Assembly (NCBI GenBank): GCA_963678675.1
Contig: OY783193.1
Coordinates: 35,626,430 to 35,690,429 of the forward strand
DNA from: Xiphydria camelus
Taxonomy: Eukaryota; Arthropoda; Insecta; Hymenoptera; Xiphydriidae
Direction of reading: 5' to 3'
DNA: 64,000 bases
Shown here piece after piece: positions 20,216 through 32,956 of this stretch (the first letter of the stretch is position 1; each line of letters begins with the position of its first letter). The notes beneath the pieces are model-generated. The model saw only the letters and a list, made by a program, of their open reading frames with translations. It did no database searches and was not told the origin of the DNA. The translations under genes were made by a program, and so were the position numbers.

Positions 20216-20640
20216 GATCACCTCAAAAGGGAGCTGCGGTTCTCTTTATCCCGTTGTCTTGGTCAAACGAATTTACTTCCGGGTACGACACTTTCGTCGA
20301 GACTTTCGCTCGAATATTTCTACGACTTTTCCCTATTGGAATTTTTCTAAATTCCGAAAATTTTAGCGATAGATGCTTTCCCAGTATAGACAAAATTTTC
20401 AATTTAAAAAACGACGAATTAAATAGCAAATTACTCGACCAAAATCTTGCTTTTTCAAATACAGCGATTGAATTGACGACCGCGACGAGGTGACACGCGA
20501 TCAGCCGTTTCGCTGACAGGTTTGACCGACCAATCGTTACTCTATTTTTCGGTCTGAAGTACAATTTCAATTTCGCGAGTTCGTCGTTATTCATTTTGTT
20601 CCTATCTCGAAGACGACTTTATCCGCCATCGATTTTATCT
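20216..20640 (-). promoter_or_regulatory. Tim17 upstream region (promoter inferred)
   Basis: Immediately 5' of the Tim17 ATG. A CCAAT motif occurs at 20527-20531 (plus strand) and GC content is higher than in the surrounding DNA. A 123-codon minus ORF (20594-20223) ends just before the Tim17 ATG; I read it as chance in the 5' flank. The transcription start cannot be fixed from sequence. Confidence 0.4.
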
Positions 20641-23035
20641 GAAATTACCCCGCGAACCCCACGGGGAGAACGAACGCGAACGTGAGCATCCTAAGTGAAT
20701 AATAAACACTAGAGCGGGGTTAGTGAGAATTTAGATACACGAGGCTCAGGAGGGCTTCCCCCTTTTAAGGTGCCCATATTGGACTCGTGCCTCCGGCGAG
20801 TCCGCGGCGCGGTCTTACACGAGCCCCATGGAATTATTCGTGCTATTATACGATGATTAACCGGCAGCATGTGGGTGTAATACGAGAAATAAGTGTGCAG
20901 TTTCATCGCGCGGAGGAGGTGGGGTCTGGTGACAAACCGAATAAATCCTGCGAGTGTTACCGCGTATTTAGCGTCGTTGCGAAACACATGTTCGTACATC
21001 TGGCCCGTTTATATAGTTTCGAAGCGCTACCGTGTTTCGGTAGTGCGATAATTACTGCGATTCGTCGTGAACTTCTTCGAGAAGATACTCTGGCAGGCGT
21101 TGCGAATCCTACAAACGGCGCAAAATATTTTAGAAGTGTTCTAGATACGAATATTTCACACGAATATGTATTCATAATTGCATGAAAAATTGACATAAAA
21201 ATTAAGTTAATATATTTCAAAATATCCATAATATAATATTTAACTTCGATCATTTGAAAATTATTCCTTACGATACCCAGTTATAAAATTATAGATATTT
21301 TCGCGAGTAATTACTTGTTGTTTTTTAGTGTTTGTGACATTTTTGAATATTCCATTCCCCCGATATAGGGCCTAAATGAGATGAGAAAGGCGATATTTTG
21401 TTTACAGAGAGGAAAAAATGTGATTATTTATTTAAATGTGGTAATTGAATATTTCTAATATAGTATGTCATAGCATTTGAAAATTATCCTTTACTGTATC
21501 CAGTTATTAACTTATAAATAATTTTACCAGGAGGTACCTAATCGTCGTTTTTTAGTGTTTGCGACATTTTTAAATATTCTATTCTCGTGATGTTCAACTT
21601 ACACGAGAGCAGAAAGACGATATTCCATTATAGAAAAGAAAATGTTATTTATTTAATTAAATATTTCTAATACAGCATGTTCATTTAATTTGAATGAATA
21701 TGCTGCCAGAAATACGTAGTTATCATATTTATTTGAAACATCACCTATTTTTCTCAATGCAGAGTGTAGTAAATAATACAATTTATTATACATATTAAAT
21801 ACTTTTATGGGCATTGGAAATCTACGCAGAATTTTATCGAATTGCAGCTTGCAATATTTTTTATTATACGCCGCCCACATATCTACCTATCATCCTTTAC
21901 CATGACGTGCAGCAGAAGTGCATCAGCACACGATTTCAGATGCACCCTGCTTATCGAACGGTTTATCTCATATATTTGACATAAGTATACATCCAATATC
22001 GACCAATATCAAAGAGCGGGCCGTTTACATGCAGATTGAATTCGGTGCCCTTTCTTCTCAATCCCGATCCAATTACAGCGATCGTGCCTTTCCTACATCC
22101 TATATATATATACGTACTTCGCGTTCTCCGCTTACCGCAGATCCTCCGACGCAAACTCTTATTATTTAAAATGGAAACGCACACGCCCCCGCGGCATGTC
22201 CGTTTATGTATATACGCAATGTTATTACCAACCCTTTCGCGCACCCTCGCGCGCCTATTGTGACGTCGGGTCGACAACTGGGCATCCTCTTTGTCGGCAG
22301 CCGACGACGGCTATTGTTGCGGATCGCCACGCCACGCGACAGCTGCCTCGATAGTATCGATATCGTCGTCGTCGTCGTCGCCGCGTTCGAGATACGTCCC
22401 GCGAGATATCGCGGCTACTCCGTTACACCTTTCGATCTAACGCGCGATCCGTGGGTTTCTGTTTCCGATCTGCGATGCGCTGTCAGATCGCGGTTGGTTT
22501 TCGAGCGTGAATGTGTTATCGGGATGGACGATTTATTATACTCTCTCGTGAGAATTGTGGGTCCATCGAGGGAGAGATTGGATTGATGCGAGTGGACCCT
22601 TTTTTTGATTCGAATGAATATTGATTGGATGATATTCAGTTGAATCGACGATATTCATATTGACTAAAGTAATATTTATTTGAACCATATCAATATTACG
22701 TACCTACCAAATTGATTAAACATAGATGGTATTTAAGTGAATCAATTATAGGGGTTTATTCAGAATACGATTAGTTGCTACGACAATATTTCCGACTGTT
22801 GCTGCAATATTTCTAGCTGTCACTATTGCAGCCAGGAGTATTGCTGCATCCTCTGCAGAACACTCGTTCAGTGTAGGTACTGAAACAAAAACTATGAAAA
22901 GGCTTCTTTTTCTAGTTTCTTGTGAAAGAGAGAGCGAACTATACAAATTTTTAAATATTTTTGGAATCGAGGTAGAAAAACATTTCTTCCTAATATCCCA
23001 GAAAAATTGGCTACTTTTTTCGGAAAAAGACAAAC
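20641..23035. other. Intergenic, nothing recognised
   Basis: GC-moderate to 21.1 kb, AT-rich to 22.0 kb, then a more balanced stretch at 22.0-22.6 kb with a short GTCGTC run (22365-22381). Around 21270-21560 two segments share TTTTTAGTGTTTGYGACATT about 240 bp apart, a faint direct duplication. ORFs here are unrecognised. Confidence 0.45.
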
Positions 23036-23205
23036 TGAGAAAACAGTTTGTTAATAGTTAATAAATGTAATTTCAAATAGAGCGAAATAAATATTTCGTT
23101 AGCACGACAGAATATACGGTTATTATTAAATTATTTATTTCATTCAAATGGTTGCCTCTCGAAGGATCAGATTGTGCCAAATAAATATCGTAATAATTAA
23201 CGAAC
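23036..23205. repeat. Family N repeat, copy 1
   Basis: The blocks AATAGTTAATAAATGTAATT, CATTCAAATGGTTGCCT and GCCAAATAAATATCGTAATA occur in reverse order and orientation at about 48236-48465. AT-rich, no ORF. The exact boundary is uncertain. Confidence 0.6.
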
Positions 23206-26200
23206 ATTTACATGGTCCATGAAAATCTTTATTTTGCCACATTCAAATACCTAGATAATTCATTAGCTACAAATAAAATGTTTCCTTGGTGCACGATTTT
23301 GTTCGGAAACATTACTGAAAGTAGTGTAAAGAATTTTAAAAATATAAAAAAATGTCAAGATAATTCTCTACAATTTTTTGCAATTAATATTTTTTGAATC
23401 GAGGTAAAAACATCCTAATGCAGTAGGTATACTCTAATATAACCACCAGTTCAATGGCATTTCGCAATGAACGTCTTAACATATTTCGTTAGTAACTTCT
23501 GCAGGAGATAATTTTGATCGAATTGATATTTTTTCCATTACCAAAGAATCGGGCGTGATTGCTACAAAAGTACTTTTGATCGAACGGTTCTCGGGTGGTC
23601 GTTGTATCGCGGCAAAATCACGGTTCCTCGAAGGTAAACGCGCGTTATTATTTCTGACGGATTCGGCACAATAGCGCTCCAACATTGTGAAACATAGACG
23701 CGATTACGGGCGGCTGTCGCAACAACTCGAGTGTTTTCTTAGGCCTTTCGAATACGGAATACAATGGAGCTTCAGTCGCCAAGCGGTATCAATGTATCCT
23801 CGTATAACTCATTAAGAATAATAATTCGATACCTCGAACAGAGGAAGGAAAAGGGATCCCTCATCCACATATCTCTGTCACTTTTAACAATGACCTCATA
23901 TTACTTCGAAGGTGTAACCTCAAACGAGAACATCGACATTCATCGATATCTACTTTCTAAACCATTAAGTCTAATTACTCGAACGCTAGTTCTGTTTTCC
24001 TTTTCTTAAATTTATTGGTAGAGATAGATTTGGAAAGACGTAAAGGCGAGGTCTTATTTCATTTTCTCGAAATAGAATAAAATATTTACCTGCTGGATTT
24101 TAAGGGTAGCATTATTTTTTAATTTAACTTGGATGATTCTTAGAGCAAAAAGGTATTTGTCGTTATTTTGCGATGTAATCAAAAATGTATAGCATTTAAA
24201 AAAATAATCGTAGGTATCAGCTGCTTTAAAAAAATGTTCATCTATCGTTGATTTGATCGATTAATGATATTAAACGAACTTTTTGAATATTGAGAAAATT
24301 TTGAGATAGAGCAATTATTCGATTTGACTAAATTTCATTCGAAACGATGAATATTTCATTGGAACAACTATACTATAAGTACATTCAGGTCAAAGAAGCT
24401 GAAAACGTTTTAAATGCTTACGAATAAATATTACTTCATTCAATTAAATCGTAATAGTTTGAATAAAATGTTTGTTATATCACACACACACAAATGAAAT
24501 TTAGCAGAGTCAAACAATTGCTTTACCTGAAATTTTTTTTCACTGAACGTTAAACATATAAAATTTATATTCGATAAAATTGACAATTGAAGGGCCAAAA
24601 TGAATTTGAAAATAACTATTTACATATTATTTACAAATTAATATTTATAGGTACATATTTATAGCTTTACCCGTGTGTGTCGAATTGGAAGTTAGGATGT
24701 CCCAACTCGAACGTCCCCTATTTCCTCCCCCCTCCCTTCTCCCGAGGAAACAGGAGAACGCGCGTTTCATCCTCCGACGTCGACCATCCCTGCCGGTAGA
24801 TCCCCATCGAGCACGAGTCCTGGAGTACCCGCTCGTGGTTTAGAGAAGCGATGGGTGTATGCCGCTGTCGCGCCACCCCATTGCAGACTTAACCAACCGC
24901 ATAAGCACCTTTCGCGCGGACTACAAAAGGGTTTCATCTCCGAGCGAGTCCCAAACGCACTAATAGATTACACAAATGCTCTTTGCGGGATGACAGGGCT
25001 GCGGGATGAGCGACGCCCTGAAATATTCATACAAGGTCCGACAACATTTGGCTGTTAATTAGAGTCGATCCGTGGTGGTGAGGACGCGCGGGCGGGTTGT
25101 GACATATATGTATGTATATGTTACAACAGTGATGCATCTAATGCAAACATATCATTTAAGCCGTGTATATTTAATCACGTCCGCGTATTTATCCGTATAT
25201 TTGATTGTCCGACATGGTGGGATAATTACTATCGTATGTTAATAGAGTTGGAAAACTCTTTTTGGACATTTTGTATTGGAATCGGTCTGCCCATTTTTTT
25301 ACGTTAAAATTAACCAATTCTTTGTGTTAATTTAACATTCTTCCTGTTCATTTTAATTATGTATGTAAGTTTCCATCTGTAAAAGAGTTGTACTTATAGG
25401 TATCTATTACAAGAGATTCACATAATAATTTAATGAAATAATCGTGATTGAACTTCAGATAGGTGCGCCTATTTTGACGTGGATATATTATGCATTTTTT
25501 ATAACTCCAACCGCATAATTACCTCATCGAACGAATACTCTTGGCTAAAGAGTACATGTGTGGAATTTTTTTTTCCGAAGATTACCGTTCAGCCTAACAA
25601 ATCGTATATCAATATAGACGAACAATTTACGAATGACGCGATAATTGCGATTAAAGTAAACACGGCCAGGTGGTCGCTGCAACGTTCATCATACATATTC
25701 AAAAGTTCGTTAAACGCTTCCAGCGTCTCGACGTTTCTTTCATCGCCTAAGTTCGCCTATTCAGAATCGACGCGGTTTACGGAAGAGTCGAGAGGCCTCC
25801 TCCTCCTCCTCCTCCTCCTCCTCCGGGGTCCGAGCGCGTGTTCGTCGCGAAATAGCAAATCAAGTGGAGAGAGCCGTCGCCTGCTCGGAGGCTCATTGTG
25901 CCAGAAAAATCGCCGCGAGCACCGCGGCCACGTTCCCGTTGACCGCGTGGCTCCTTCTTTCTTCGCCGCGTCCACGCCCCCCTCGTTCCTCGGCACAATG
26001 GGCCACTGTCACCGGCACAAAGCTAAACACCCAAAATATTGGTAAATCCCGGCATTCAGCGCGCGCGCGGGAGAGAGTGGCGCGTTAAATATCTGGGAAT
26101 CTAATCTGCCGGCCTAATCCTGTTAGATGGCCAAACGGTCACGTTTTCGCCCTCGCCGTGGCACAGCCGTAATCAAGAAGGCGCAGCGCCGACGGTAGGT

Positions 26201-26519
26201 ATACGCGCCGCGCACCTCTCCGCTCGTCTGGCGCGACTTCCGCTGCGCGAGACTCTCGTGCATTCCGAGCTCTTTGTCGAGGCGTCAGCGGATGACGGGT
26301 TTCCACGGGAAAATCCGCCGCGGGGTTCTCGATAATTGACGCGCGCGTTATTCGCACCTCCGGGGCGGCGCGACCGCACCCCGGCGACCCGATTAAGGAG
26401 GAAGGAAGCTCGTTTCGAAATCGGTTTCGGGGTGGCGCCGTTCGGTTGGTTCGGTCGATTGTCTTTTCAGACGTGAAGCGAGGCACGTGACGCGCGCTAC
26501 GCAGGGTAATTTATAGTGG
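23206..26519. other. Intergenic, nothing recognised
   Basis: AT-rich to 24.6 kb, with mixed composition from 24.7 to 26.5 kb. A 188-codon ORF at 25479-26045 is low-complexity in its second half (over the CTC repeat) and matches nothing I know. GC-rich 25.8-26.5 kb could be regulatory, without specific evidence. Confidence 0.4.
25797..25823. repeat. (CTC)n microsatellite
   Basis: About nine CTC units, which gives poly-Leu or poly-Arg in overlapping ORFs and explains their apparent length. Confidence 0.95.
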
Positions 26520-26783
26520 AGCTGCAACATGGCTAATGTAACGTCTACGATTTGTGGAACTACATATATAGATGGCGTCGTCACATTGATTGGTCGTGTT
26601 GGGGGTACGGGAGGTTAAGCAGGATCGGCAACTGTAGTGATAAAACTCTTGAACTGAGGCACCTAAGTACCTACTCCTCATTGTATAACTAAAACTGGAG
26701 AGAAATCTGGTAAGAATCAGGCGTATATATACCTACCCTGAGAAAAATAACCTGGTCAATTTAGGGGTAACCAAAATCCTGGA

Positions 26784-27036
26784 GACTATATCGCCTATAC
26801 ACAAGAAAAGTGACACAATTTGAAATTGATGTTTTTACATGAGAAGCCTTTAAAGTTTTTGCAAAACTGTTGAACCCTTCCTACTGTTTAATCTGTAAAA
26901 GATCTGGGTTTTTTGGTTATAAAACGCAACATATTTATAGCTTTAAGTTGCATTCAGACACAAGTTTTTGTATCTAAATCGAGAAAAGTGAATTTTTTGA
27001 GTTGTGTCACCTTTCCTGTGTATAGGCGATATAGTT
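26784..27036. repeat. Palindrome inside host G
   Basis: ACTATATCGCCTATACACAA and AAGTGACACAA pair with TTGTGTCAC and TGTGTATAGGCGATATAGT. The core TATAGGCGATAT also occurs inside the unrelated palindrome at 61973-62207 (about 62167). Confidence 0.75.
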
Positions 27037-27066
27037 ATGTATATTTGGTTATGTGTTATCTATATA

Positions 27067-27784
27067 CAGGGTGTTTCAAGATTCAATACAAATATTGGAA
27101 AGGTGTCTTTTTGAGATCAAAATAAGACTTTTTTTCCCTATAAACACATGTGTCCTAAAATACACCCCCTCCGAGCTACAGCCATCTTGATTTTCATTTA
27201 AAAAATCGATTTATGGCGTTTTTAGGTCAACAAAACGATTAGAGCACTCGTCTTTCAAATTTTTAGAATATTTGATGCATAATTATTGCAACCGCAGTTT
27301 AAAATAATCGATTTTTTCGTATAAACTTTACTACATAAATGATCCCCCGTTCGTTCATCGGCGATTATCTCGAAAACGGTAAGTTGTATCAAAAAAATGC
27401 AAGAGCCAAAAATTGTAGATTTTTGTCTGCTTGGCCAGATGGTCGTACTTATTTTTTTAATTTCTAAACGGAAACATAAAATTTCGGTCATTAAATTTGC
27501 ATGCTCTCCTCAATCCCCCCCTCCCCCCCCCCGTTTATGTCATTTTAGGGGTAAGAAATGTGTAGAACGTTCGAAATAGCAGTGGCTTGCAAATTTTTAA
27601 GAAATTTGATGAATAATTGGAGTCAGAATTGAAAATAATCGATTTTTTTTATGACAATTAAAATGTCTGTAGCTCGGAGGAGGTGTATTTTAGGACACAT
27701 GTTTATAGGAAAAAAAAAAAGTTTTATTTTGATCTCAAAAAAATACGACCTTCAAATATTTGTACTGAACTTTGAAACACCCTG
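27067..27784. mobile_element. TA-flanked element with CAGGGTGTTTCAA ends
   Basis: 718 bp with ends CAGGGTGTTTCAAGATTC and ACTTTGAAACACCCTG, and TA at both flanks. The subterminal blocks ATTTTAGGACACATG and GCTCGGAGG are also mirrored. The TA target fits Tc1/mariner-like mobilisation (inference). The interior ORF 27491-27255 is not recognisable as transposase. A short CACCCTGTATA remnant occurs at 55841-55851. Confidence 0.8.
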
Positions 27785-27859
27785 TAAAATTAAATAAAAC
27801 CGTTTGATGAAATCTTGACCCTTCATCTGTGTTTAGCTGATCCTGCTTAACCGCTCCTA

Positions 27860-28130
27860 CACTGAGAGAAATAATTGCTAGTGTCAAAAAAATGTTTGTA
27901 CACATTTTTAACACTGCAGAGATTCTTGATCGAAGAATACATATTCTTGATTCAAGAATACCGTCATGGGAACAAGAAATTCTTTCTACGCAAAAAAAAA
28001 TTACTTGAGCCTATATTGGGTACTTACATATTTTCTTGCACAAGGAAAACCATGGCTTCATCCTAAAATTATATCATATTTTTCATTGAAGACAAAATTC
28101 TTTTAACCTCGGCAATTATTTTTCTCGGTG
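27860..28130. mobile_element. MITE family F, copy 1
   Basis: Ends CACTGAGAGAAATAATTGCT and GGCAATTATTTTTCTCGGTG. It interrupts the right arm of host G. Copy 2 is at 51546-51838. Both contain ATTCTTGATTCAAGAATA-like stretches. Confidence 0.82.
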
Positions 28131-28453
28131 TTCTCACCACGACCAATCAAAGATGACGCCCATTATCTATAATTCCACAAATAGTATACGTTATATTTGC
28201 TATATTGCAAGTCCAGTGAACAACCCTGCATATATATATGTAGATACAGGTACTTTCTTTCACCAAAAGTGATAAAGTAAATTTACTTCGAAACTCCTTT
28301 CGCAAGGAGTACGTGCAGATTTGCATACTTAATATAGAAAGAGGAGCGAATGTTTATTCGCGTTACGTAGTTTCCTGTTACTACCAGGAGACGGCGGCGC
28401 AGCAGCTGCTCCTAATTTTCCGTTGCGAAACAGTCACCCCGTGCGGAGGAGCC

Positions 28454-28454
28454 A

Positions 28455-28487
<33 letters not shown>

Positions 28488-28500
28488 GGGGGGAGAGAGG
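28454..28500. repeat. (GA)n microsatellite
   Basis: About 47 bp of GA with GGG interruptions; it produces Glu/Arg-repeat shadow ORFs. Confidence 0.95.
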
Positions 28501-29586
28501 TTACACCCGGAGTTTATAAATTATGAATATTTAAGGAGGAAGCTCTCGCGGCTTGACGAGGCAGTCTCCTCGAGTTACCGTGGAAAATGTAATGCCGTGA
28601 AAAAAGAGGCGAGCGGGAGAGCGGAGCGCGAGGTGCTTAGGAAACACCGGGTACATGACGCGCGCGAATGGGAGAACGTCCCTTTGAGACGAGCATCAAA
28701 GCTAATGGACTCTTCGACGAGGCGGCTCGGTTCGTTCTCTGTATTCTCTCGAGCCGGAGTTGCGAAAGGGGTTGCGGCGGGGAGCGCGGGGTAATGGGGT
28801 TGCAGGAGTGTTTAGTGCCAGTTGATTGCAAGCTCATTAGAATATGCATAAAACTTTGTTACTAAATAGCCCGTTTTGCCTCGAAGAAGCTGGCTCTCTC
28901 GGTGAATGCACTTCGTCTATTATTGGACTCGAATATATCGCAATGCAAGTGCAACACTTTGATGGTGCGAAATGTACTTGCGTACTTTCATAAGTACTTT
29001 CAAGTTAAATAAGTCTAATACCGTGTGGTATTCGAACTGGCTGCCAAAGTGTGTATTTTGCTTTGAGGTTTACCGATAAAATCTACTATTTTTAAATTAG
29101 CGTAAAAATGTTCAAAAGATCTCTAAATCTGAAAAATCAATTGATTCGATATTATGAAGAGAATATACTTACTATTTTTTCGCGTAGAGTCAACGATATC
29201 TGATTCCTCCTTTGAGATATCATTAATTTTTGGAAGCTGCGCGAAAAGAAACACTTTACCAGCGTCACGTGATGGGTTTGCATGACTCGCAGTGTTTGGG
29301 AGCCGTGCGATCGTTGGTAGATCTCCGCGGGGTCGTAAATCCCGCAGACACTCGCTCGTGACACGACTACTGGCCAAACATACCGCTAGGCGGATTTTGA
29401 GAATTCCACGGTGAATTGAGTTCGACGCGTGGTGAAAAGGAGCGGGACCGAGTGGTTAATGGAATGATTCGACACTGCACTCACTATACAACTAATGATA
29501 TATTTGAAATAACGAAATACAGGTGATGCCGATTAACCGTGGTTGCAATTGACTGTTTCGAATGCACTTAAATATAACTGATGTAT
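28501..29586. other. Intergenic, nothing recognised
   Basis: GC-richer at 28.55-28.85 kb, then AT-rich. Overlapping unrecognised ORFs only. Confidence 0.45.
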
Positions 29587-29849
29587 ACTTAAGAGAATCG
29601 CGGAGTAAGTTGAAGGACTTACGACCTGAATGCGTTGGATAGACTGGCAGACTGAGGCACTGATCCCGGTGCAGACTGAGGCACGCTTACACATTGACGG
29701 ATTTACACTTAAGAGAATCGCGGAGTAAGTTGAAGGACTTACGACCTGAATGCGCTGGATAGACTGGCAGACTGAGGCACTGATCCTGGTGCAGACTGAG
29801 GCACGCTTACATATGGCACATTGCACATTGCACATTGCACATTGCACAT
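29587..29849. repeat. 120-bp tandem duplication followed by heptamer array
   Basis: ACTTAAGAGAATCGCGGAGT begins at 29587 and again at 29707, period 120, with only a few differences. Inside each unit GCAGACTGAGGCAC is itself doubled. It is followed by about five GCACATT heptamers (29816-29849). Confidence 0.95.
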
Positions 29850-30995
29850 TAAAGAAGATACATTCAGTAGCGGTTATATACAGAGAAACTAATAGCTAAG
29901 TGGGGATAGCGTGGGTAACGCGGTGCACGCTAATTGGTTGGGTGGGAGTGGCTATCGACGCGTCTCGCTTGGCCAGGAAAGTGAGTAGCTCCCCTGGTAA
30001 GGAGGGGACAACTTCGTAGTATTCCGAAAGGGCTGCCGAGGTTTTCGAAGAAATGCAAATGCGTTCCGTGCGTGGAATTTCGCGTGACGTATTACATATC
30101 GTTCGAGGAAACAAGCTAATGGCTAAAGGATAATCCCTTTTGGAAGACATCGAGGTCCGAGGGTCCGGATATGCGCGGTAATTAAGTTATACCTGGATGC
30201 GCGTGTACTCAGGTCAACGGATATCATTAAAACGGACTACTAGTACAAGAATAGATACGATTCGCGGAATATACCGTTCGCTTTACCATCGGAATTAACC
30301 TAAGTGTCGCGTTCCTACTAATTGCTAAGAACTGATATCATTGCGTATAAATTCCGACCAACGTTTGTCGGAACACACAGCAACTGCGACCTTACTGTAC
30401 CTCTAGGCTTTCGTTCGTGCCGCATAAATCCACGGCGGTGGTGGTCTTATAACGGATATTTATACATAGCCGTACACCATGTATACATAACGCAGGCAGG
30501 TATGTATACAAGTTTGAAAACCGATTAGGAGTGTATCACGGAGTATCAAAGCGCCGAGGGGTAGGTGCCTTTACCTACCCACCTAGCGACCAACCACCAC
30601 CACCACCACCAGCTACACTGCAGAAGTTCGGCTCAGCGAGTTTCAAAGTTTCCTCGCACTCGCTATATCGGCCTTATTTATTGACTGCCGAGAAATTACC
30701 GTTCCTCGCCCCGCGGAGAGTGGATTAGTAAAGTATTATCGGGGTGCCCCCCCTTCCTCCACACCCGATTAATATCACCGAGTTTCGTGGCGTTCGTTGT
30801 TCCCCTTCGTTCGGGGACCGCGGTTGGTGTTTTCAGGGGTAGAAATAACTATGTCGATAAGCCGGTGGTAAATAAATAGAGAGATTGATTTATTAGAATG
30901 TTCGCGCAGGGTCCTTCTCCGCGAGGATAGGGTTCGCAAAGTGATCGTGTCGTTGTACTACTTAAGTTCTATGGACCACGTGCTATTGATGACTG
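29850..30995. other. Intergenic, nothing recognised
   Basis: Contains a (CCA)n run at 30593-30611 and a C-run at about 30746-30753. No gene supported. Confidence 0.45.
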
Positions 30996-31214
30996 CACTG
31001 AAGGAAAAAGTCTGCAATTGAATACGAACGTAAACATTTATTTGAGGCAAATAGGAATTTATATTCGCATCGAACAAAAGTCTATTTGAATTAGATGAAT
31101 GTTTTGCACGTCTTTCTAATCGAGCACGAACCTAGTAAAACATTTATTTCATACAAATAGACTTTTGTGTTCGATGTGAATAAATTCCTATTCATCTCAA
31201 TAAATTTTTCTATC
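30996..31214. mobile_element. MITE family C, copy 1, right end missing
   Basis: Starts CACTGAAGGAAAAAGTCTGC and contains ATAGGAATTTATATTCGCAT mirrored by GATGTGAATAAATTCCTAT. The right TIR is lost where the CA microsatellite begins. Intact relatives are at 44761-45014 and 49800-50054. Confidence 0.85.
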
Positions 31215-31240
31215 ACACACACACACACACACACACACAC
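31214..31240. repeat. (CA)n microsatellite
   Basis: About 13 CA units, abutting the truncated end of the MITE at 30996-31214. Confidence 0.95.
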
Positions 31241-31325
31241 AACAATTTGAATTTATTTGTAATTGGAATGACGATTAATATGGAATGCTGTAATATGTTG
31301 GTCGATAATTTTTTTAAATTTCGTA

Positions 31326-31406
31326 TTAGATGTACACCTTTGCTCCCGCCGTTTTTCCTATCTGTCACCATTGGGAAAACGGCGGAAACAAAGTGGTACA
31401 CCTAAT
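31326..31406. repeat. 81-bp hairpin with CCGCCGTTTTCC arms
   Basis: ATTAGATGTACACCTTTGCT and CCCGCCGTTTTTCC pair with GGGAAAACGGCGG and AAGTGGTACACCTAAT around a short loop. A decayed relative is at 14234-14310. Confidence 0.8.
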
Positions 31407-32652
31407 ATTTTATAATTTTTAAGAAAATTGAAAGCGAGAAGCGCACTGTGTCTTTTTTATTTCAGTGCTTCTATACACTTTCCTCGCATATTTTTATATC
31501 AATTGGCACAAAAATACAATTTATATGTTATGCTTTTACTTTTACAAAATATTTTTCATAGATTTTCCTCCGAGATATCAAAATGCACGAAAGTCTATCC
31601 AGCCTCCCAAATTTTTTGCGAAACCTTTCCCTCGATCTTATCGATCCTGAGGGCGCTGCTCCGATTTTTATACGCACATAACATACGTAGGTATGTGCTC
31701 CGAAATTGAGCTTCCCGATTGGTCGATGCCTGCGCGGTACCTATATATCCAGGTCTATGCGTAACGCGCAGGTAAAATGAGAAATGCGCGCGCGAAGAGG
31801 TCTTCACGCGACACTCGGCTGCTCCGCGCGAAGAAATCGGAGTAGCTGTCAACTCGCCGCCATGCATCTGCCACTTACCCCAGAGCCACCCTCGATCGCT
31901 ACAGTCCTTTTTGCCACAATGCCACTCCATTTTGTTACAATTATCTCTATTATGCCGGGCGAGTGGAACGATTCTAGAGCGTTTTACGCGCTGCACAATG
32001 TCCTATATATGGGATTATGTAGCCGCAACGTGTCTCAGCCTCGCCGCCGGTGGCTACCTGGATTTTCACTGATTCCCCCTACGAGTTTTATTGTGTTTTG
32101 ACAGGGACGAGCCCGGTTTCGGGTGACCACTGGATTTACGTGTTTTGTAGCTCGCGGGTAGATCTTATCCCGCTAGTGTGTCATGCGAGCCCCGCGCATC
32201 CCTTCTTATCTCTTCACAATATTCGATTGAACCATTCGTATATCTAGATGACGGTTATCTGGTATCTAGGTTAGGTACCTACTTTTGGAGATTCACCGTT
32301 ACTCGATATTTAAGTTATTAATTTTAAACATGAAAGCATCCGTTATCGTCGATCGAATAATTCAAGTATCGTTCTGAATTGACATGCCAATATTATCGAA
32401 ACGGTTCTTATTATTACCAAAATAACGATATTGTTTTATTACGCAGCGATAGTGCCTTTTTTTGTTCCAGCAACAAAGTTACTATCGACTGCGATTTTCA
32501 ATATTTCTGTAATACAAAATTGCCAGTCATCATTATCGAATCAATAACACCAACAACAACAACGACAACAACAACCAAAGTTACGGAAGGACTATAACTA
32601 TAAAAAAATAGGTTTCAAAGCATTTTTCCATCTGTAATGTAAGTCCAGAGTA
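31407..32652. other. Intergenic, nothing recognised
   Basis: Overlapping ORFs of 60-133 codons at 31.4-32.25 kb lie on both strands without recognisable content. A CAA/ACA-rich run lies at about 32548-32576. Confidence 0.4.
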
Positions 32653-32815
32653 CACTCAAACAAATTTGGCCACAACTAGAAAATTATAGTACCTAATTGC
32701 AGTGATAATTTTCTTCGCAATAGTAAGAATTCTTGCTACGCTAGAAATATTTTTCTAGTTGTGTGTCTGAGGCAGCCAGAAATATAGCTGGATTAGCTAA
32801 ATACCTTTTTCAGTG
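32653..32815. mobile_element. MITE family D, intact copy (inverse orientation)
   Basis: 163 bp from CACTCAAACAAATTTGGCCA to ATACCTTTTTCAGTG, flanked by TA. It is the reverse of 38862-39010, and like 19629-20032 it retains TCTGAGGCAGCCAGAAATAT. Confidence 0.88.
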
Positions 32816-32956
32816 TAACACAACTTCAAAGTAATCTTTGATTCTTAACCCTAGTCATATAAGCCATAATTTACTAAACATATATTTATTCTACTAAAAC
32901 AGCATACTTCTCATGTTAAACGACTAACATTTCATATAAATTAATGTATTATATAC

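Larger units (their letters stand above)
26520..28210. mobile_element. Composite of nested palindromic elements (host G)
   Basis: The outer arms GATTTGTGGAACTACATATA, ATTGATTGGTCGTG and GGTTAAGCAGGATCGGC (26521-26634) recur inverted at 27835-27859 and 28131-28207. Inside lie a palindrome (26784-27036), a TA-flanked element (27067-27784) and a family F MITE (27860-28130) that splits the right arm. No transposase ORF. Confidence 0.75.

Noticed and set aside
20223..20594. A 123-codon minus ORF just upstream of the Tim17 ATG
   Set aside because: Not recognisable, in the likely promoter/5' UTR, and separated by its own stop from Tim17. Chance ORF is the simpler reading.
25479..26045. A 188-codon ORF as a gene
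   Set aside because: The second half is (CTC)n and GC-rich low complexity, minus-strand ORFs overlap it, and no motif is recognisable.
27067..27784. A transposase gene inside the 718-bp TA-flanked element
   Set aside because: The only ORFs are short and show no DDE-type signature; treated as non-autonomous.
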